Made by a program: the position numbers and the translations under genes | From: Nocardiopsis terrae | Lineage (GTDB): Bacteria; Actinomycetota; Actinomycetes; Streptosporangiales; Streptosporangiaceae | Direction of reading: 5' to 3' | Assembly: GCF_014651695.1 (NCBI RefSeq) | Contig: NZ_BMXJ01000010.1 | Span: forward strand, 1 to 64,000 | Length of the DNA: 64,000 nucleotides | Shown: positions 32,191 to 41,173 of the stretch, piece by piece | Layout of the letters: each line of letters begins with the position of its first letter | Position numbering within the stretch: the stretch's first letter is position 1 | The notes under the pieces: model-generated | Databases searched by the model: none | What the model saw: the letters and a program-made list of their open reading frames with translations, nothing else | Told to the model about the DNA's origin: nothing

Positions 32191-34527
32191 GTGGTGGCCT
32201 GGTTGGGAACCGACGCCCACGGCCTGGAACGGCCGCCCGATCTGAGACTGCTCCTGCCGGCCGCCGCTGCCTGGCTGGCCGCGCTCGGTGCGCTCGCCGC
32301 ACCACCGTGGCTGGCGTGGCTGTGCGCCGGGCTGGCGGCCTGCGGCGCGCTGGCGGCGTTCTTCGCGGCACGCCCTCCGTGGGAGGTCCCCGCGCTGGCA
32401 CTGGCGGCGACGCTGGCGTGCTGCGCCACGGTGGCCGCGGTGGCCGGGGCCCATGTGCACCGGACCGTGTCGAGTGCCGCGGCGGAGGCAGCGGGCCGGG
32501 GCGGTGACGCGCTCTTCCGTGCGGTGGTGTCGGCCGACCCGCGGCCCAGGGCCGGGATGCCGCGCCCGGGCCGGGCCGAGTGGGTGGTCCCCGCCCGGAC
32601 CGAGTGGGTCCGGCTGGACGGCCGGGCGGACGCCTCGCGGGCGCCGGTGGTGGTCCTGGCTTCCGGGGAGGGCTGGGCCGACCTGCTGCCCGGTCAGTCC
32701 TTCGAGGCGCGCGGGGCCTTCCTGGAAGCGGACGGCGACCGCCTGACCGCCGCTCTGGTCCCGGTCCGGGGGCCTCCCGAGAAGGTCCGCGGCCCCGGTC
32801 GGCTCCAGGTTTTCGCCGCCGGAGTGCGGTCCGGTCTGCGCGAGGCGACGGCGGAACTCCCGCAGCCCGCACGCGGACTGCTCCCCGCATTGGTCCTCGG
32901 TGACGTGTCGGCGCTGCCGGAAAGCACGGCCGAGGACTTCCGGGCCACCGGGATGACACACCTGTTGACGGTCTCCGGAGCCAACCTGGCGATCCTGACC
33001 GGGTTCGTGCTGGGTGCGGCACGGTGGACGCGCGCGCCCACCTGGTGCGCGGTCCTGGGCGGTGCGCTGATGATCTGGGTGTTCGTCCTGGTGTGCCGAC
33101 CGGAGCCGAGCGTGGTGCGGGCGGCGTTCATGGGGTCTCTGGGGTTGCTGGCGCTGGCGAGCGGTCGGGCGCACGCAGGATTGGGCGCCCTGTGCGCCAC
33201 GGTGGTCGGGGTGCTGTTCGTGGCGCCGGGGTTGGCCGCCTCCTACGGTTTCGCGCTTTCCGTTCTGGCCACCGCGGGGATCCTGTTGCTCGTGCCCGGT
33301 TGGACCCGGGCGTGGTCCTCGCGCTGCCCCGCACCGGTGGCCGAGGCCTTCGCGGTCGCGGTGGCCGCGCACGTGGCGGTCGCCCCGGTCCTGGTGCTGC
33401 TCTCCGGAGAGGTGTCCTGGGTGTCGGTCCCGGCCAACGTGCTGGCGGCGCCCGTGGTGGCGGCGGTCACCGTTGCGGGGTCCGCGCTGGCGGCACTGGC
33501 CGCGGTGTGGCCGGAGGGGGCCGCGGCCCTGGTGCACCTACCCGGGCTGGGGGTGTCCTGGATCGCCGTGGTGGCCGAGACCGGGGCGCGGGTCCCGTAC
33601 GGAGCGCTGCCCTGGCGTTCGGACGTGGCGGGCGCCCTGCTGTTGGCCGCGGTGGTGGCGGTGTTCCTGCTGACCCGTGGGGTGTTGCGCCGGGTGGTCG
33701 CCGCCGCGGCCGTGGCGGTTCTGGTGCTCGGTCTGGCCGCCCGGTGCGTGCCGGGCGGGTGGCCGCCGCCGGGGTGGGTTCTGCTCGCCTGTGACGTGGG
33801 GCAGGGGAACGCGCTCGTGCTGTCCTCCGGGCCCGGTGAGGCGGTGGTGTTCGACGTCGGCCAGGAGCCGGAACCGGTGGACGGCTGCCTGGAACGCCTG
33901 GGGGTGCGCGAGATCCCGTTGCTGGTGCTCAGCCACGACCACGCCGACCACGTCGACGGTGCGCCCGGGGTGCTGAGGCACCGGACGGTGTCCGCCGCGC
34001 TGGCACCGGAGGGGTTCGGGCGGAGCCCGGTGGGCCGCCTGCTCGCCGAGGAGGGGGTGGCGCTGACGGCCGCCGAGCGCGGCCAGCGGTTCCGGGTGGG
34101 ACCGTGGCTGCTGCGGGTGCTCTGGCCGGAGGCGGGGTTCACCGGTTCGGTCAACGACACGTCCGTGGTGGTCCGGGCCGACGGCCCGGAGATGTCGGTG
34201 CTGTTGACCGGTGACATCGAGCAGGAGGCGCAGGGGAGGCTGCTGCACGGACCGGAGCCGGACCTGTTGTCGGTGACGGTGCTGACCACACCCCACCACG
34301 GCGCCGGCGACCAGGACCCGGACTTCCTCTCCGCGACCGGGGCGGCGGTGTCGGTGACGTCCGTGGGCAGGGACAACCGCCACGGCCACCCCGCCCCCTC
34401 CACCTGGGACCTGTTGGAGCGGACCGCCCGGGTGAACGCCCGCACCGACCGCGACGGTGACGTCGCCGTCCTGGGCGGCCCGGTCCGGGTGGCGGTCCGC
34501 GGCGCGGAAGCGGAACCGGACCGCTGA
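32191..34527 (+). CDS. comEC: ComEC/Rec2 DNA channel protein
   Basis: A 778-residue polytopic membrane protein: N-terminal membrane helices and DUF4131-like domain, the Competence domain with HLLTVSGANLAILTGFVLGAA, and a C-terminal metallo-beta-lactamase domain with DVGQGNALVL, SHDHADHVDG (about residues 580-590) and TTPHHG. In competent bacteria it forms the channel for one DNA strand, and the C-terminal domain may degrade the other. No type IV pilus or comF genes lie nearby, so natural competence cannot be concluded. Confidence 0.94.
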   Translation: MVAWLGTDAHGLERPPDLRLLLPAAAAWLAALGALAAPPWLAWLCAGLAACGALAAFFAARPPWEVPALALAATLACCATVAAVAGAHVHRTVSSAAAEAAGRGGDALFRAVVSADPRPRAGMPRPGRAEWVVPARTEWVRLDGRADASRAPVVVLASGEGWADLLPGQSFEARGAFLEADGDRLTAALVPVRGPPEKVRGPGRLQVFAAGVRSGLREATAELPQPARGLLPALVLGDVSALPESTAEDFRATGMTHLLTVSGANLAILTGFVLGAARWTRAPTWCAVLGGALMIWVFVLVCRPEPSVVRAAFMGSLGLLALASGRAHAGLGALCATVVGVLFVAPGLAASYGFALSVLATAGILLLVPGWTRAWSSRCPAPVAEAFAVAVAAHVAVAPVLVLLSGEVSWVSVPANVLAAPVVAAVTVAGSALAALAAVWPEGAAALVHLPGLGVSWIAVVAETGARVPYGALPWRSDVAGALLLAAVVAVFLLTRGVLRRVVAAAAVAVLVLGLAARCVPGGWPPPGWVLLACDVGQGNALVLSSGPGEAVVFDVGQEPEPVDGCLERLGVREIPLLVLSHDHADHVDGAPGVLRHRTVSAALAPEGFGRSPVGRLLAEEGVALTAAERGQRFRVGPWLLRVLWPEAGFTGSVNDTSVVVRADGPEMSVLLTGDIEQEAQGRLLHGPEPDLLSVTVLTTPHHGAGDQDPDFLSATGAAVSVTSVGRDNRHGHPAPSTWDLLERTARVNARTDRDGDVAVLGGPVRVAVRGAEAEPDR

Positions 34528-34610
34528 ACACCCGGTCGGGGAGCGTTCCCGGGACACCGGACACCGGGCGGGCACCGGACGCCGGTCTGCGGACCGGTGG
34601 GCCCGGGGAA

Positions 34611-34631
34611 GGCGCCGGAGGGTCCGGCGCC
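34611..34631 (+). terminator. Hairpin after comEC
   Basis: Perfect nine-base arms GGCGCCGGA/TCCGGCGCC with a GGG loop, 84 bp past the comEC stop and 53 bp before holA. Confidence 0.55.
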
Positions 34632-34684
34632 CCGGCCCGCTGTTCGGGCACCGCCCGGTCGGTGGGGCGTGGCATCCTCGTTGT

Positions 34685-35647
34685 ATGCCTGCACCCGCCC
34701 TCATCACGCTCATCGTCGGCGACGAGGAACTCCTCGTCGACCGGGCCGTGGCCGCCGTCGTCGCCTCGGCCCGCGAGACCGAACCCGAGGTGGACGTCCA
34801 CGACCTGGTCCCCTCCCAGGTAGGCCTGTCCACCCTGGTGGAGGTCACCTCGCCCTCGCTCTTCGGCGACCGCCGGGTGGTGGTACTCCGCTCCTCCCAG
34901 GACCTGGTCAAGGACCTGGCGGCGACGGTCACCGACTACCTCAAGGACCCCGCCGACGACGTGTACATGGTGCTCACCCACGCGGGGGGCGCCAAGGGCA
35001 AGGCGCTGCTCCAGGCCGCGGTGAAGGCGGGCGCCCGGCGGGTGGACTGCAAGGGACCCACCAAGGGCCCCGAGCGGGTCGCCTTCGTCAAGGGCGAGTT
35101 CTCCTCGGCCGGACGACAGATCACCCCCGACGCCGCCCAGGCGCTGGTGGACGCGGTCGGTACCGAACTGCGCGAGATCGCCGCCGCCTGTACCCAGTTG
35201 ATCGCGGACACCGAGGGCCGGGTGGACGCGGCCGCGGTGGCCAGGTACCACTCCGGCAAGGCGGAGGCCTCGGGGTTCAGCGTGGCCGACCGGGCGGTGG
35301 AGGGACGCCTGCCCGAGGCCCTGGAGCAACTGCGCTGGTCACTGGCGGTGGGTACCGCCCCGGTACTGGTCAACAGCGCGCTGGCCGGCGCCGTGCGCGG
35401 GATCGCGGTGGCCGCCCAGCCGCCGCGGGGGATGAGCGAGGCGGAGCTGGCCAAACGCGCCAAGGTTCCGCCGTGGAAGCTGCGTACTCTGCGCCAGCAG
35501 GCCCGGGGCTGGAACGCTGCCGGGGTGCGACGGGCGATGGAGGTGATCGCCGAGACCGACGCGCTGATCAAGGGCGCCGGACGCGACCCCGAATACGCGT
35601 TGGAGCGCGCGGTGATCGAGATCGCCCGGGCCCGCGGCACCCGCTGA
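34685..35647 (+). CDS. holA: DNA polymerase III subunit delta
   Basis: A 320-residue clamp-loader subunit. The N-terminal AAA+-like domain (LITLIVGDEELLVDRAV, FGDRRVVVLRSSQDL) lacks a Walker A motif, as expected for delta. The middle and C-terminal collar region is present (LVDAVGTELREIAAACTQL, KVPPWKLRTLRQQARGW). ATG 34685 has no strong ribosome binding site, which is common at this locus. Standard neighbour of comEC and rpsT in actinobacteria. Confidence 0.95.
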   Translation: MPAPALITLIVGDEELLVDRAVAAVVASARETEPEVDVHDLVPSQVGLSTLVEVTSPSLFGDRRVVVLRSSQDLVKDLAATVTDYLKDPADDVYMVLTHAGGAKGKALLQAAVKAGARRVDCKGPTKGPERVAFVKGEFSSAGRQITPDAAQALVDAVGTELREIAAACTQLIADTEGRVDAAAVARYHSGKAEASGFSVADRAVEGRLPEALEQLRWSLAVGTAPVLVNSALAGAVRGIAVAAQPPRGMSEAELAKRAKVPPWKLRTLRQQARGWNAAGVRRAMEVIAETDALIKGAGRDPEYALERAVIEIARARGTR

Positions 35648-35698
35648 CTGTTCCGGGCCGCTCCGGTCACCGGGCGGCGGTGCGGCCGTCGCCGTTCC

Positions 35699-36907
35699 TC
35701 AGCGGATCGTGCGGCCGCCCTGCCATACCCGCAGGGCGTTCAGGCCCATGGACCAGGCGAAGGCGCCTTCGTGGTCGGCGTCCCACTGCACCAGGTCGGC
35801 CAGGCTGCCCGGGGTGATCATGCCCCGGTCACTGAGGCCCAGGGCGTGTGCACTGCCCGCCGTGGCGGCGTTGAGTGCCTCCTGGACGGTCATCTCGAAC
35901 ATCGAGACGGCCAGGGAGATGACCAGCGGCATGGACGTGGTGCCGGACTGGCCCGGGTTGTGGTCGGTGCCCAGGCCCACCGGCACGCCGTGGTCGAGCA
36001 GCGCGCGCACCGGCGGGGTGCGGCGTTCGTGCAGGGCGGTGGTGGGGCAGGCGACCACCGGGGTCCGGGTGGCGGCCAGGGCCAGCAGGTCCTCGTCGTC
36101 GACCTCGTGCACGAGGTCGACCGAGGAGCAGCCCAGTTCCGCGGCCATCCGGACGGCCCCGTGCCGGGGCCGGGAGCAGGCGTGCATGGTGGTGCGCAAC
36201 CCCACGGACTGGCCCACCCCCAGGAGCATGTGGGCGTCCTCGGTGGTGAACTGCTGGTTGTCGCAGTAGACGTCCACCCCGTCGGCGCCGGCCATGGCGG
36301 CGTCGCTGAGCCAGGAGGCCGCGGTGCTCACGTACTCCTTGGGACGACCGAAGAACTCGGGCGGGACCCCGTGTGCGGGGAAGAAGGTGACGTGCAGGCG
36401 CGGCATGCCCGGTTCCTCCTCCAGGGAACGGAGCAGGCGTACGTCGGCGAGCTCGCCGTCCCGGGTGAGGTGGTAACCGGTCTTGGCCTCCACCGTGGTG
36501 CTGCCGGACAGCACCCAGTGCCGCAGCCGTTCACGGACGGCGTTGCACAGGGTCCAGGGGTCGGTCCCCCTGGTGATGGTGACGGTCGTGGACACGCCCC
36601 CGCCCGCGGCGAAGATGTCGGCCCGGGTGGCTCCCTGGGCCCACATGTTGACCTCCGCGTACCGGTCGCCCGCGTAGACGGGGTGGCAGTGGGCGTCGAC
36701 GAGACCGGGGGTGAGCAGGCCGCCCCCGATGTTGACGACCTCGTCCACCTCGGTGAGGTCCTCCATCACACCGGGGATGCGCTGGGGAAGCTCCGCCGCG
36801 GGGCCGACCCAGGCGACGCGGTCGTTGTCGATCAGGAGGGCGGCCTTGGTGAGCAGCTCGTTCCCGGTCCACAGCCGACCGATGTTGGTGAGGAGTACTA
36901 CCGTCAT
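35699..36907 (-). CDS. Imidazolonepropionase-like amidohydrolase
   Basis: A 402-residue metal-dependent hydrolase. It follows the HutI pattern: DAHCHPVYAGDR with metal ligands H73 and H75, TVEAKTGYHL, MHAC, DLVHEV and GTDHNPGQSGTTSMPLVISLA. HutI opens the imidazolone ring in histidine breakdown. No hutH, hutU or formiminoglutamate gene lies nearby, so another cyclic amide or deaminase substrate is possible. The gene is monocistronic, with ATG 36907 and a long non-coding region before it. Confidence 0.75.
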   Translation of the reverse strand: MTVVLLTNIGRLWTGNELLTKAALLIDNDRVAWVGPAAELPQRIPGVMEDLTEVDEVVNIGGGLLTPGLVDAHCHPVYAGDRYAEVNMWAQGATRADIFAAGGGVSTTVTITRGTDPWTLCNAVRERLRHWVLSGSTTVEAKTGYHLTRDGELADVRLLRSLEEEPGMPRLHVTFFPAHGVPPEFFGRPKEYVSTAASWLSDAAMAGADGVDVYCDNQQFTTEDAHMLLGVGQSVGLRTTMHACSRPRHGAVRMAAELGCSSVDLVHEVDDEDLLALAATRTPVVACPTTALHERRTPPVRALLDHGVPVGLGTDHNPGQSGTTSMPLVISLAVSMFEMTVQEALNAATAGSAHALGLSDRGMITPGSLADLVQWDADHEGAFAWSMGLNALRVWQGGRTIR

Positions 36908-37452
36908 GGGGTGGTCCGCCCTCGCCGGTCAGTTCCGCTGCGACACGTGCGGGGCAGCGGCGTGGCGTGCACGGGCGGGCATGGCGACCTCGTATCTGGA
37001 TGCGATTCCGACAGGGCCGTGAGCGACCCGGGGTCGCCTCGCGGTGCCGTGACAGTGGGGGTTCGCGTCAGCCTCAGGGGGACAGCGGTCACTGTCGGCC
37101 AGTGCTCCAAAACCGTAGTCCATTCGCAGACTCCGTGTACACCTCCCCGAGGGGACGAATGCGAGCGTTCCCAGCCGAAATTCACAGAGCCGCAGAGTGA
37201 TGAAGGCCACCCTGACCCGCGCTGAGCTGTTCCTTCGGACTCCGAACCGCAGATCGGAGTGGATCCCCAGAACATGAAACCGGGTCGGTCCCACCCGGGG
37301 CGGGGCCCGCGGACCCTGCCCGAACACGACACGGCCGGGGCACCCGCGGGTGCCCCGGCCGTGTACCGTCACGGACCGCGCACGGGCGGACCGTCCTCCC
37401 TGTGGGGACCGGGCCCGGAACCGTCGTCAGGCCTCCGGGCCGCCGCCCCGGC
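36908..37452. other. Non-coding region between hutI-like gene and hflX (545 bp)
   Basis: No convincing gene; open frames here have unusual composition and no family features. It holds a perfect 36-bp palindrome at 37329-37364 and separated inverted copies of CATTCG (37119-37124) and CGAATG (37157-37162) that could form a leader structure or operator. The promoter of the hutI-like gene must lie here. A small RNA is possible but unsupported. Confidence 0.5.
37329..37364. terminator. hflX terminator (perfect 36-bp palindrome)
   Basis: Arms start ACACGGCCGGGGCACCC and are exactly complementary with no unpaired loop beyond GC. It lies 89 bp past the hflX stop in the direction of hflX transcription. 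Confidence 0.7.
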
Positions 37453-38994
37453 TCAGACGCCGCTGGGCGTGTACTCGTCGAGCTTGGCGGCGAGCAGCGC
37501 CGGGACGAAGGCGTGCAGGGCCGTGCCCTCCCCGGTGTGCTCCTCGCTGAGGATGCGGCCGTCCTCGTGCACCTTGGCGACGAGGTCGCCCCGCGAGTAC
37601 GGGACGAGGGCGTGCACCTCCTTGGCGAGCTCGGGCAGCGCCTCCGCCAACGCCGTGACCAGTTCGGAGACACCCTGGCCGGTACGGGCCGAGACCTCGA
37701 CCAGGTCGGGGTAGCGGGTGCGCAGCGCGCGAAGCGTGTCCGGGTCGGCGGCGTCGACCTTGTTGACCACGACGAGCTCGGGCACGTCGACGGCCTCGAT
37801 CTCGGCGAACACCTCACGGACCGCGCTGATCTGCTGCTCGGGGTCGGGGTGCGAACCGTCGACCACGTGCAGGATCAGGTCGGAGTCGGCGACCTCCTCC
37901 AGGGTGGAGCGGAACGCCTCCACCAGCTGGTGCGGCAGGTGTCGGACGAAACCGACGGTGTCGCTCAGGGTGAAGCCGCGGCCGTCGGGCGTGCGGGCCT
38001 GGCGGACCGTCGGGTCCAGGGTGGCGAACAGTGCGTTCTCCACCAGCACCCCGGCTCCGGTGAGCCGGTTGAGCAGGCTCGACTTGCCCGCGTTGGTGTA
38101 CCCGGCGATCGCCACCGAGGGCACCTCGCGGGTGCGGCGGACGTCCTTCTTGACCTCGCGCGCGGTACGCATGTGGGCGAGCTGACGGCGCAGCTTGGCC
38201 ATCTTGTCGTTGATGCGTCGGCGGTCGGTCTCGATCTTGGTCTCACCGGGGCCGCGCAGACCCACGCCGCCGCCGGAACCGCCGCCGGAGCCGCCCGCCT
38301 GCCGGGACAGGGAGTCGCCCCAGCCGCGCAGTCGGGGCAGCAGGTAGTTGAGCTGGGCGAGTTCGACCTGGGCCTTGCCCTCGCTGCTGCGGGCGTGCTG
38401 GGCGAAGATGTCGAGGATCAGGGCGGTCCGGTCGACCACCTTGACCTTGACGACGTCCTCCAGCTGGCGCAGCTGGCCCGGGGTGAGCTCGCCGTCGCAG
38501 ATGACGGTGTCGGCACCGGTGGCCTCGACGATGTCGTGCAGTTCCGAGGCCTTGCCCTTGCCGACGTAGGTGGCGGGGTCCGGCTTGGCGCGGCGCTGGG
38601 TGAGTCCCTCCAGGACCAGGGCTCCCGCCGTCTCGGCGAGGGCGGCCAGCTCGGTCAGTGAGTTGTCGGCCTCGGACTGGGTCCCCCGGGTCCAGACGCC
38701 GATGAGGACGACCCGCTCCAGGCGCAGCTTCCGGTACTCGACCTCGGTGACGTCGGTGAGTTCGGTGGAAAGGCCCTGGACGCGACGGAGCGCGTGCCGT
38801 TCGGCCAGCTCCATCTCACCCTGGTCGGGGGCGTTGCCCGGGTCCTCGTAGCGGTCGCCGTCGGTAGCCGCGGCCTCGCGGGACGCGTCGTCGGCGTGGA
38901 CCCCGTCCCCGACGGTGTTCGCCTCACGGAACGCGTCCTGCCCGCGGGCCACGTGGCCCGCGCGGTCGCTTCCGTGGGTGTCAGCTGTATTCAT
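37453..38994 (-). CDS. hflX: Ribosome-associated GTPase HflX
   Basis: A 513-residue GTPase that splits stalled or hibernating ribosomes under stress. The N-terminal HflX domain (LIGVWTRGTQSEADNSLTELAALAETAGA, YVGKGKASEL, LTPGQLRQLEDVVKVKVVDRTALILDIFAQHA) is followed by a Gly/Ser linker and the GTPase domain with GYTNAGKSSLLNRL, DTVGFVRHLP and NKVD. The first ~65 residues are an acidic extension with no family match. GGAGGG lies close before ATG 38994. Confidence 0.95.
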   Translation of the reverse strand: MNTADTHGSDRAGHVARGQDAFREANTVGDGVHADDASREAAATDGDRYEDPGNAPDQGEMELAERHALRRVQGLSTELTDVTEVEYRKLRLERVVLIGVWTRGTQSEADNSLTELAALAETAGALVLEGLTQRRAKPDPATYVGKGKASELHDIVEATGADTVICDGELTPGQLRQLEDVVKVKVVDRTALILDIFAQHARSSEGKAQVELAQLNYLLPRLRGWGDSLSRQAGGSGGGSGGGVGLRGPGETKIETDRRRINDKMAKLRRQLAHMRTAREVKKDVRRTREVPSVAIAGYTNAGKSSLLNRLTGAGVLVENALFATLDPTVRQARTPDGRGFTLSDTVGFVRHLPHQLVEAFRSTLEEVADSDLILHVVDGSHPDPEQQISAVREVFAEIEAVDVPELVVVNKVDAADPDTLRALRTRYPDLVEVSARTGQGVSELVTALAEALPELAKEVHALVPYSRGDLVAKVHEDGRILSEEHTGEGTALHAFVPALLAAKLDEYTPSGV

Positions 38995-39324
38995 ATCCCT
39001 CCAGGTGGGTCAACGCTGTCGCGGTCGTGATTCTTCCCCGTCCACCGCGTGCGGCGGCGGTCCGGCACCCGTCCTCTGTGGCCGCCGGCCGCCGCACGGC
39101 AGGGCGTGCGGCCGCGGAGGGAGCCCCTGGGGTCGATGGTGGCACCTCGCCCGGGTGAAGGCACGTTAATTATCGCAGGGGGCGTGACACAGGCCACCAC
39201 CCGGAGCATCGCATGGTTACGCACAAATCAGCACCAAGGCCAAAGAATCTCGATATTTCCAGAAGAACTTTTCCTGGGCTTGCCCCTGTGGAAAAATTGC
39301 ACGTCACTGACACCACGAGTGACG

Positions 39325-39353
39325 TTGACCGCTCGACATCAAGATAGTAGTTT
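39325..39353 (+). promoter_or_regulatory. Putative malate synthase promoter
   Basis: TTGACC (39325-39330) and TAGTTT (39348-39353) with a 17-base spacer, a good sigma-70-type pair. Transcription would start near 39360, placing the operator 39377-39391 just downstream of the start. Confidence 0.5.
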
Positions 39354-39376
39354 CACTTCCACATACCAGAAGCTTG

Positions 39377-39391
39377 TTTCGTATCGCGGAA
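39377..39391 (+). promoter_or_regulatory. Operator copy 3 at malate synthase
   Basis: TTTCGTATCGCGGAA matches 13 of 15 bases of the copy upstream of the IclR gene and 12 of 15 of the allantoin-operon copy. It overlaps the GGAAGG ribosome binding site and ends eight bases before the ATG. Bound protein would block transcription past this point. The shared motif links malate synthase to the allantoin-locus IclR protein. Confidence 0.65.
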
Positions 39392-39399
39392 GGTTTTCC

Positions 39400-41004
39400 A
39401 TGGGCGCCAAGCACGGGGTTGAGATCACCGGCCCCCTCAACGAACGATTCGACGAGATCCTCACCGAGGACGCCCTCGCGCTCGTCGCCGAACTGCACCG
39501 CACCTTCGAGCCGCGCCGCCAGGAGCTGCTGGCCGCCCGACGGACCCGGGAGGCCCAGATCGCGGCCGGCGAGGACCTCGACTTCCTCCCCGAGACCAGG
39601 CACATCCGCGAGGACGACAGCTGGAAGGTCGCGCCGCCCGCCCCGGGCATCACCGACCGCCGCGTCGAGATCACCGGTCCCACCGACCGCAAGATGACGA
39701 TCAACGCCCTCAACTCCGGCGCGAAGGTGTGGCTGGCCGACTTCGAGGACGCCAACACCCCGCTGTGGGAGAACATGATCCAGGGGCAGCTCAACCTGCG
39801 CGACGCCCTGGACCGCGAGATCGACTTCACCTCCCCCCAGGGCAAGACCTACGCCCTCAAGGAGGACTCCGAGCTGGCCACCATCGTCGTCCGCCCGCGC
39901 GGCTGGCACCTGGACGAGAAGCACGTCCTCGTCGACGGCGAGCGCACCAGCGGCGGCATCGTCGACTTCGCCCTGTACTTCTTCCACAGCGCCAGGCGTC
40001 AGATCGCCAAGGGCAAGGGCCCGTACTTCTACCTGCCGAAGATGCAGAGCCACCTCGAGGCCCGCCTCTGGAACGACATCTTCGTGCTGGCCCAGGAGCG
40101 CCTGGAGATCCCCCGCGGCACCATCCGCGCCACCTGCCTGATCGAGACCATCCCGGCCGCGTTCGAGATGGAGGAGATCCTCTACGAGCTGCGCGAGCAC
40201 TCGGCCGGCCTCAACGCGGGCCGTTGGGACTACCTCTTCAGCCTCATCAAGACCCACCGCACCCGCGGCCGCAAGTTCCTGCTGCCCGAGCGCAACGCCG
40301 TCACGATGACCGCCCCGATGATGCGTGCCTACACCGAGCTGCTGGTCAAGACCTGCCACAAGCGCGGCGCCCACGCCATCGGCGGCATGGCCGCCTTCAT
40401 CCCGTCCCGCAGGGACGAGGAGGTCAACCGGAACGCCTTCGCCAAGGTGCGCGACGACAAGTCCCGCGAGTCCGGCGACGGCTTCGACGGCTCCTGGGTC
40501 GCCCACCCCGACCTGGTGCCGATCGCCAAGGAGATCTTCGACGGCGTGCTGGGCGAGCGGCCCAACCAGATCGACAAGCAGCGCCCCGACGTCGAGGTGA
40601 GCGCCGCCGACCTGCTCTCCGTGGACCGGACCCCGGGCGGCGTCACCCTCGCCGGCCTGCGCGGCAACATCAACGTCGCCCTCCAGTACCTGGCGGCGTG
40701 GATGGGCGGCAACGGCGCGGTGGCGATCCACAACCTCATGGAGGACGCCGCGACCGCCGAGATCTCCCGCTCCCAGATCTGGCAGTGGCTGCACAACGAC
40801 GTCACCCTGGACGGCGGCGAGAAGGTCACCGCCGAACTGGTCAAGCAGATCATCGGCGAGGAGCTGGCCGCCATCCGGCAGGACCTCGGCGACAACTTCA
40901 ACGAGGACCTCTACAAGCAGGCCAGCGAGCTCTTCACCGAGGTCGCCCTGGACGACGACTACGTCGACTTCCTGACCCTGCCCGCCTACGAGCGCATGCC
41001 GTAG
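39400..41004 (+). CDS. aceB: Malate synthase A
   Basis: Condenses glyoxylate with acetyl-CoA to malate. The 534-residue protein is the A isoform length. Signatures are LADFEDANTPLWENMIQGQLNLRDA with the metal-binding acidic residues, RPRGWHLDEKH, YFYLPKMQSHLEARLWNDIF, CLIETIPAAFEMEEILYELREHSAGLNAGRWDY and the C-terminal MEDAATAEISRSQIWQW. ATG 39400 has GGAAGG seven bases upstream. No isocitrate lyase is adjacent; instead glcDEF follows, so glyoxylate here probably comes from glycolate and allantoin. Confidence 0.96.
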   Translation: MGAKHGVEITGPLNERFDEILTEDALALVAELHRTFEPRRQELLAARRTREAQIAAGEDLDFLPETRHIREDDSWKVAPPAPGITDRRVEITGPTDRKMTINALNSGAKVWLADFEDANTPLWENMIQGQLNLRDALDREIDFTSPQGKTYALKEDSELATIVVRPRGWHLDEKHVLVDGERTSGGIVDFALYFFHSARRQIAKGKGPYFYLPKMQSHLEARLWNDIFVLAQERLEIPRGTIRATCLIETIPAAFEMEEILYELREHSAGLNAGRWDYLFSLIKTHRTRGRKFLLPERNAVTMTAPMMRAYTELLVKTCHKRGAHAIGGMAAFIPSRRDEEVNRNAFAKVRDDKSRESGDGFDGSWVAHPDLVPIAKEIFDGVLGERPNQIDKQRPDVEVSAADLLSVDRTPGGVTLAGLRGNINVALQYLAAWMGGNGAVAIHNLMEDAATAEISRSQIWQWLHNDVTLDGGEKVTAELVKQIIGEELAAIRQDLGDNFNEDLYKQASELFTEVALDDDYVDFLTLPAYERMP

Positions 41005-41066
41005 CCGAACCGGGGAAGCGTCCGGCGGCCAACCCGGACGATTTCACGAAACGGAAGCCTGCTTTC

Positions 41067-41098
41067 ACCGCGCCCCTTGCTTCGGCAGGGGGCGCGGT
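41067..41098 (+). terminator. aceB terminator
   Basis: Ten-base arms ACCGCGCCCC/GGGGCGCGGT around a 12-base loop, 62 bp past the aceB stop, separating it from glcDEF. Confidence 0.7.
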
Positions 41099-41173
41099 CG
41101 TACGGTCCCTGTGCGAGGTCGCAACCGGAGAACGGACCCGGTGCCGCTCCCCGGCCGAACCAGGGAGGCACCC

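Larger units (their letters stand above)
38995..39399. other. Divergent promoter region hflX / malate synthase (405 bp)
   Basis: No gene seen. The right half is notably AT-rich for this genome and contains the malate synthase promoter and operator listed separately. The left half must hold the hflX promoter; no strong -35/-10 pair was recognised there. Confidence 0.5.

Noticed and set aside
36904..37372. Two minus-strand open frames of about 145 codons before the hutI-like gene
   Set aside because: Arg/Gly/Pro-rich with no domains and no ribosome binding site; one overlaps the perfect hairpin at 37329-37364.
39304..40794. Long minus-strand open frame opposite malate synthase
   Set aside because: Shadow frame; the plus strand encodes an unmistakable malate synthase throughout.
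41042..41056. TTTCACGAAACGGAA before glcD as a fourth copy of the IclR-type motif
   Set aside because: Only the two outer blocks (TTTC and CGGAA) agree, 9 of 15 bases, and it lies just before the aceB terminator hairpin. Too weak to count.
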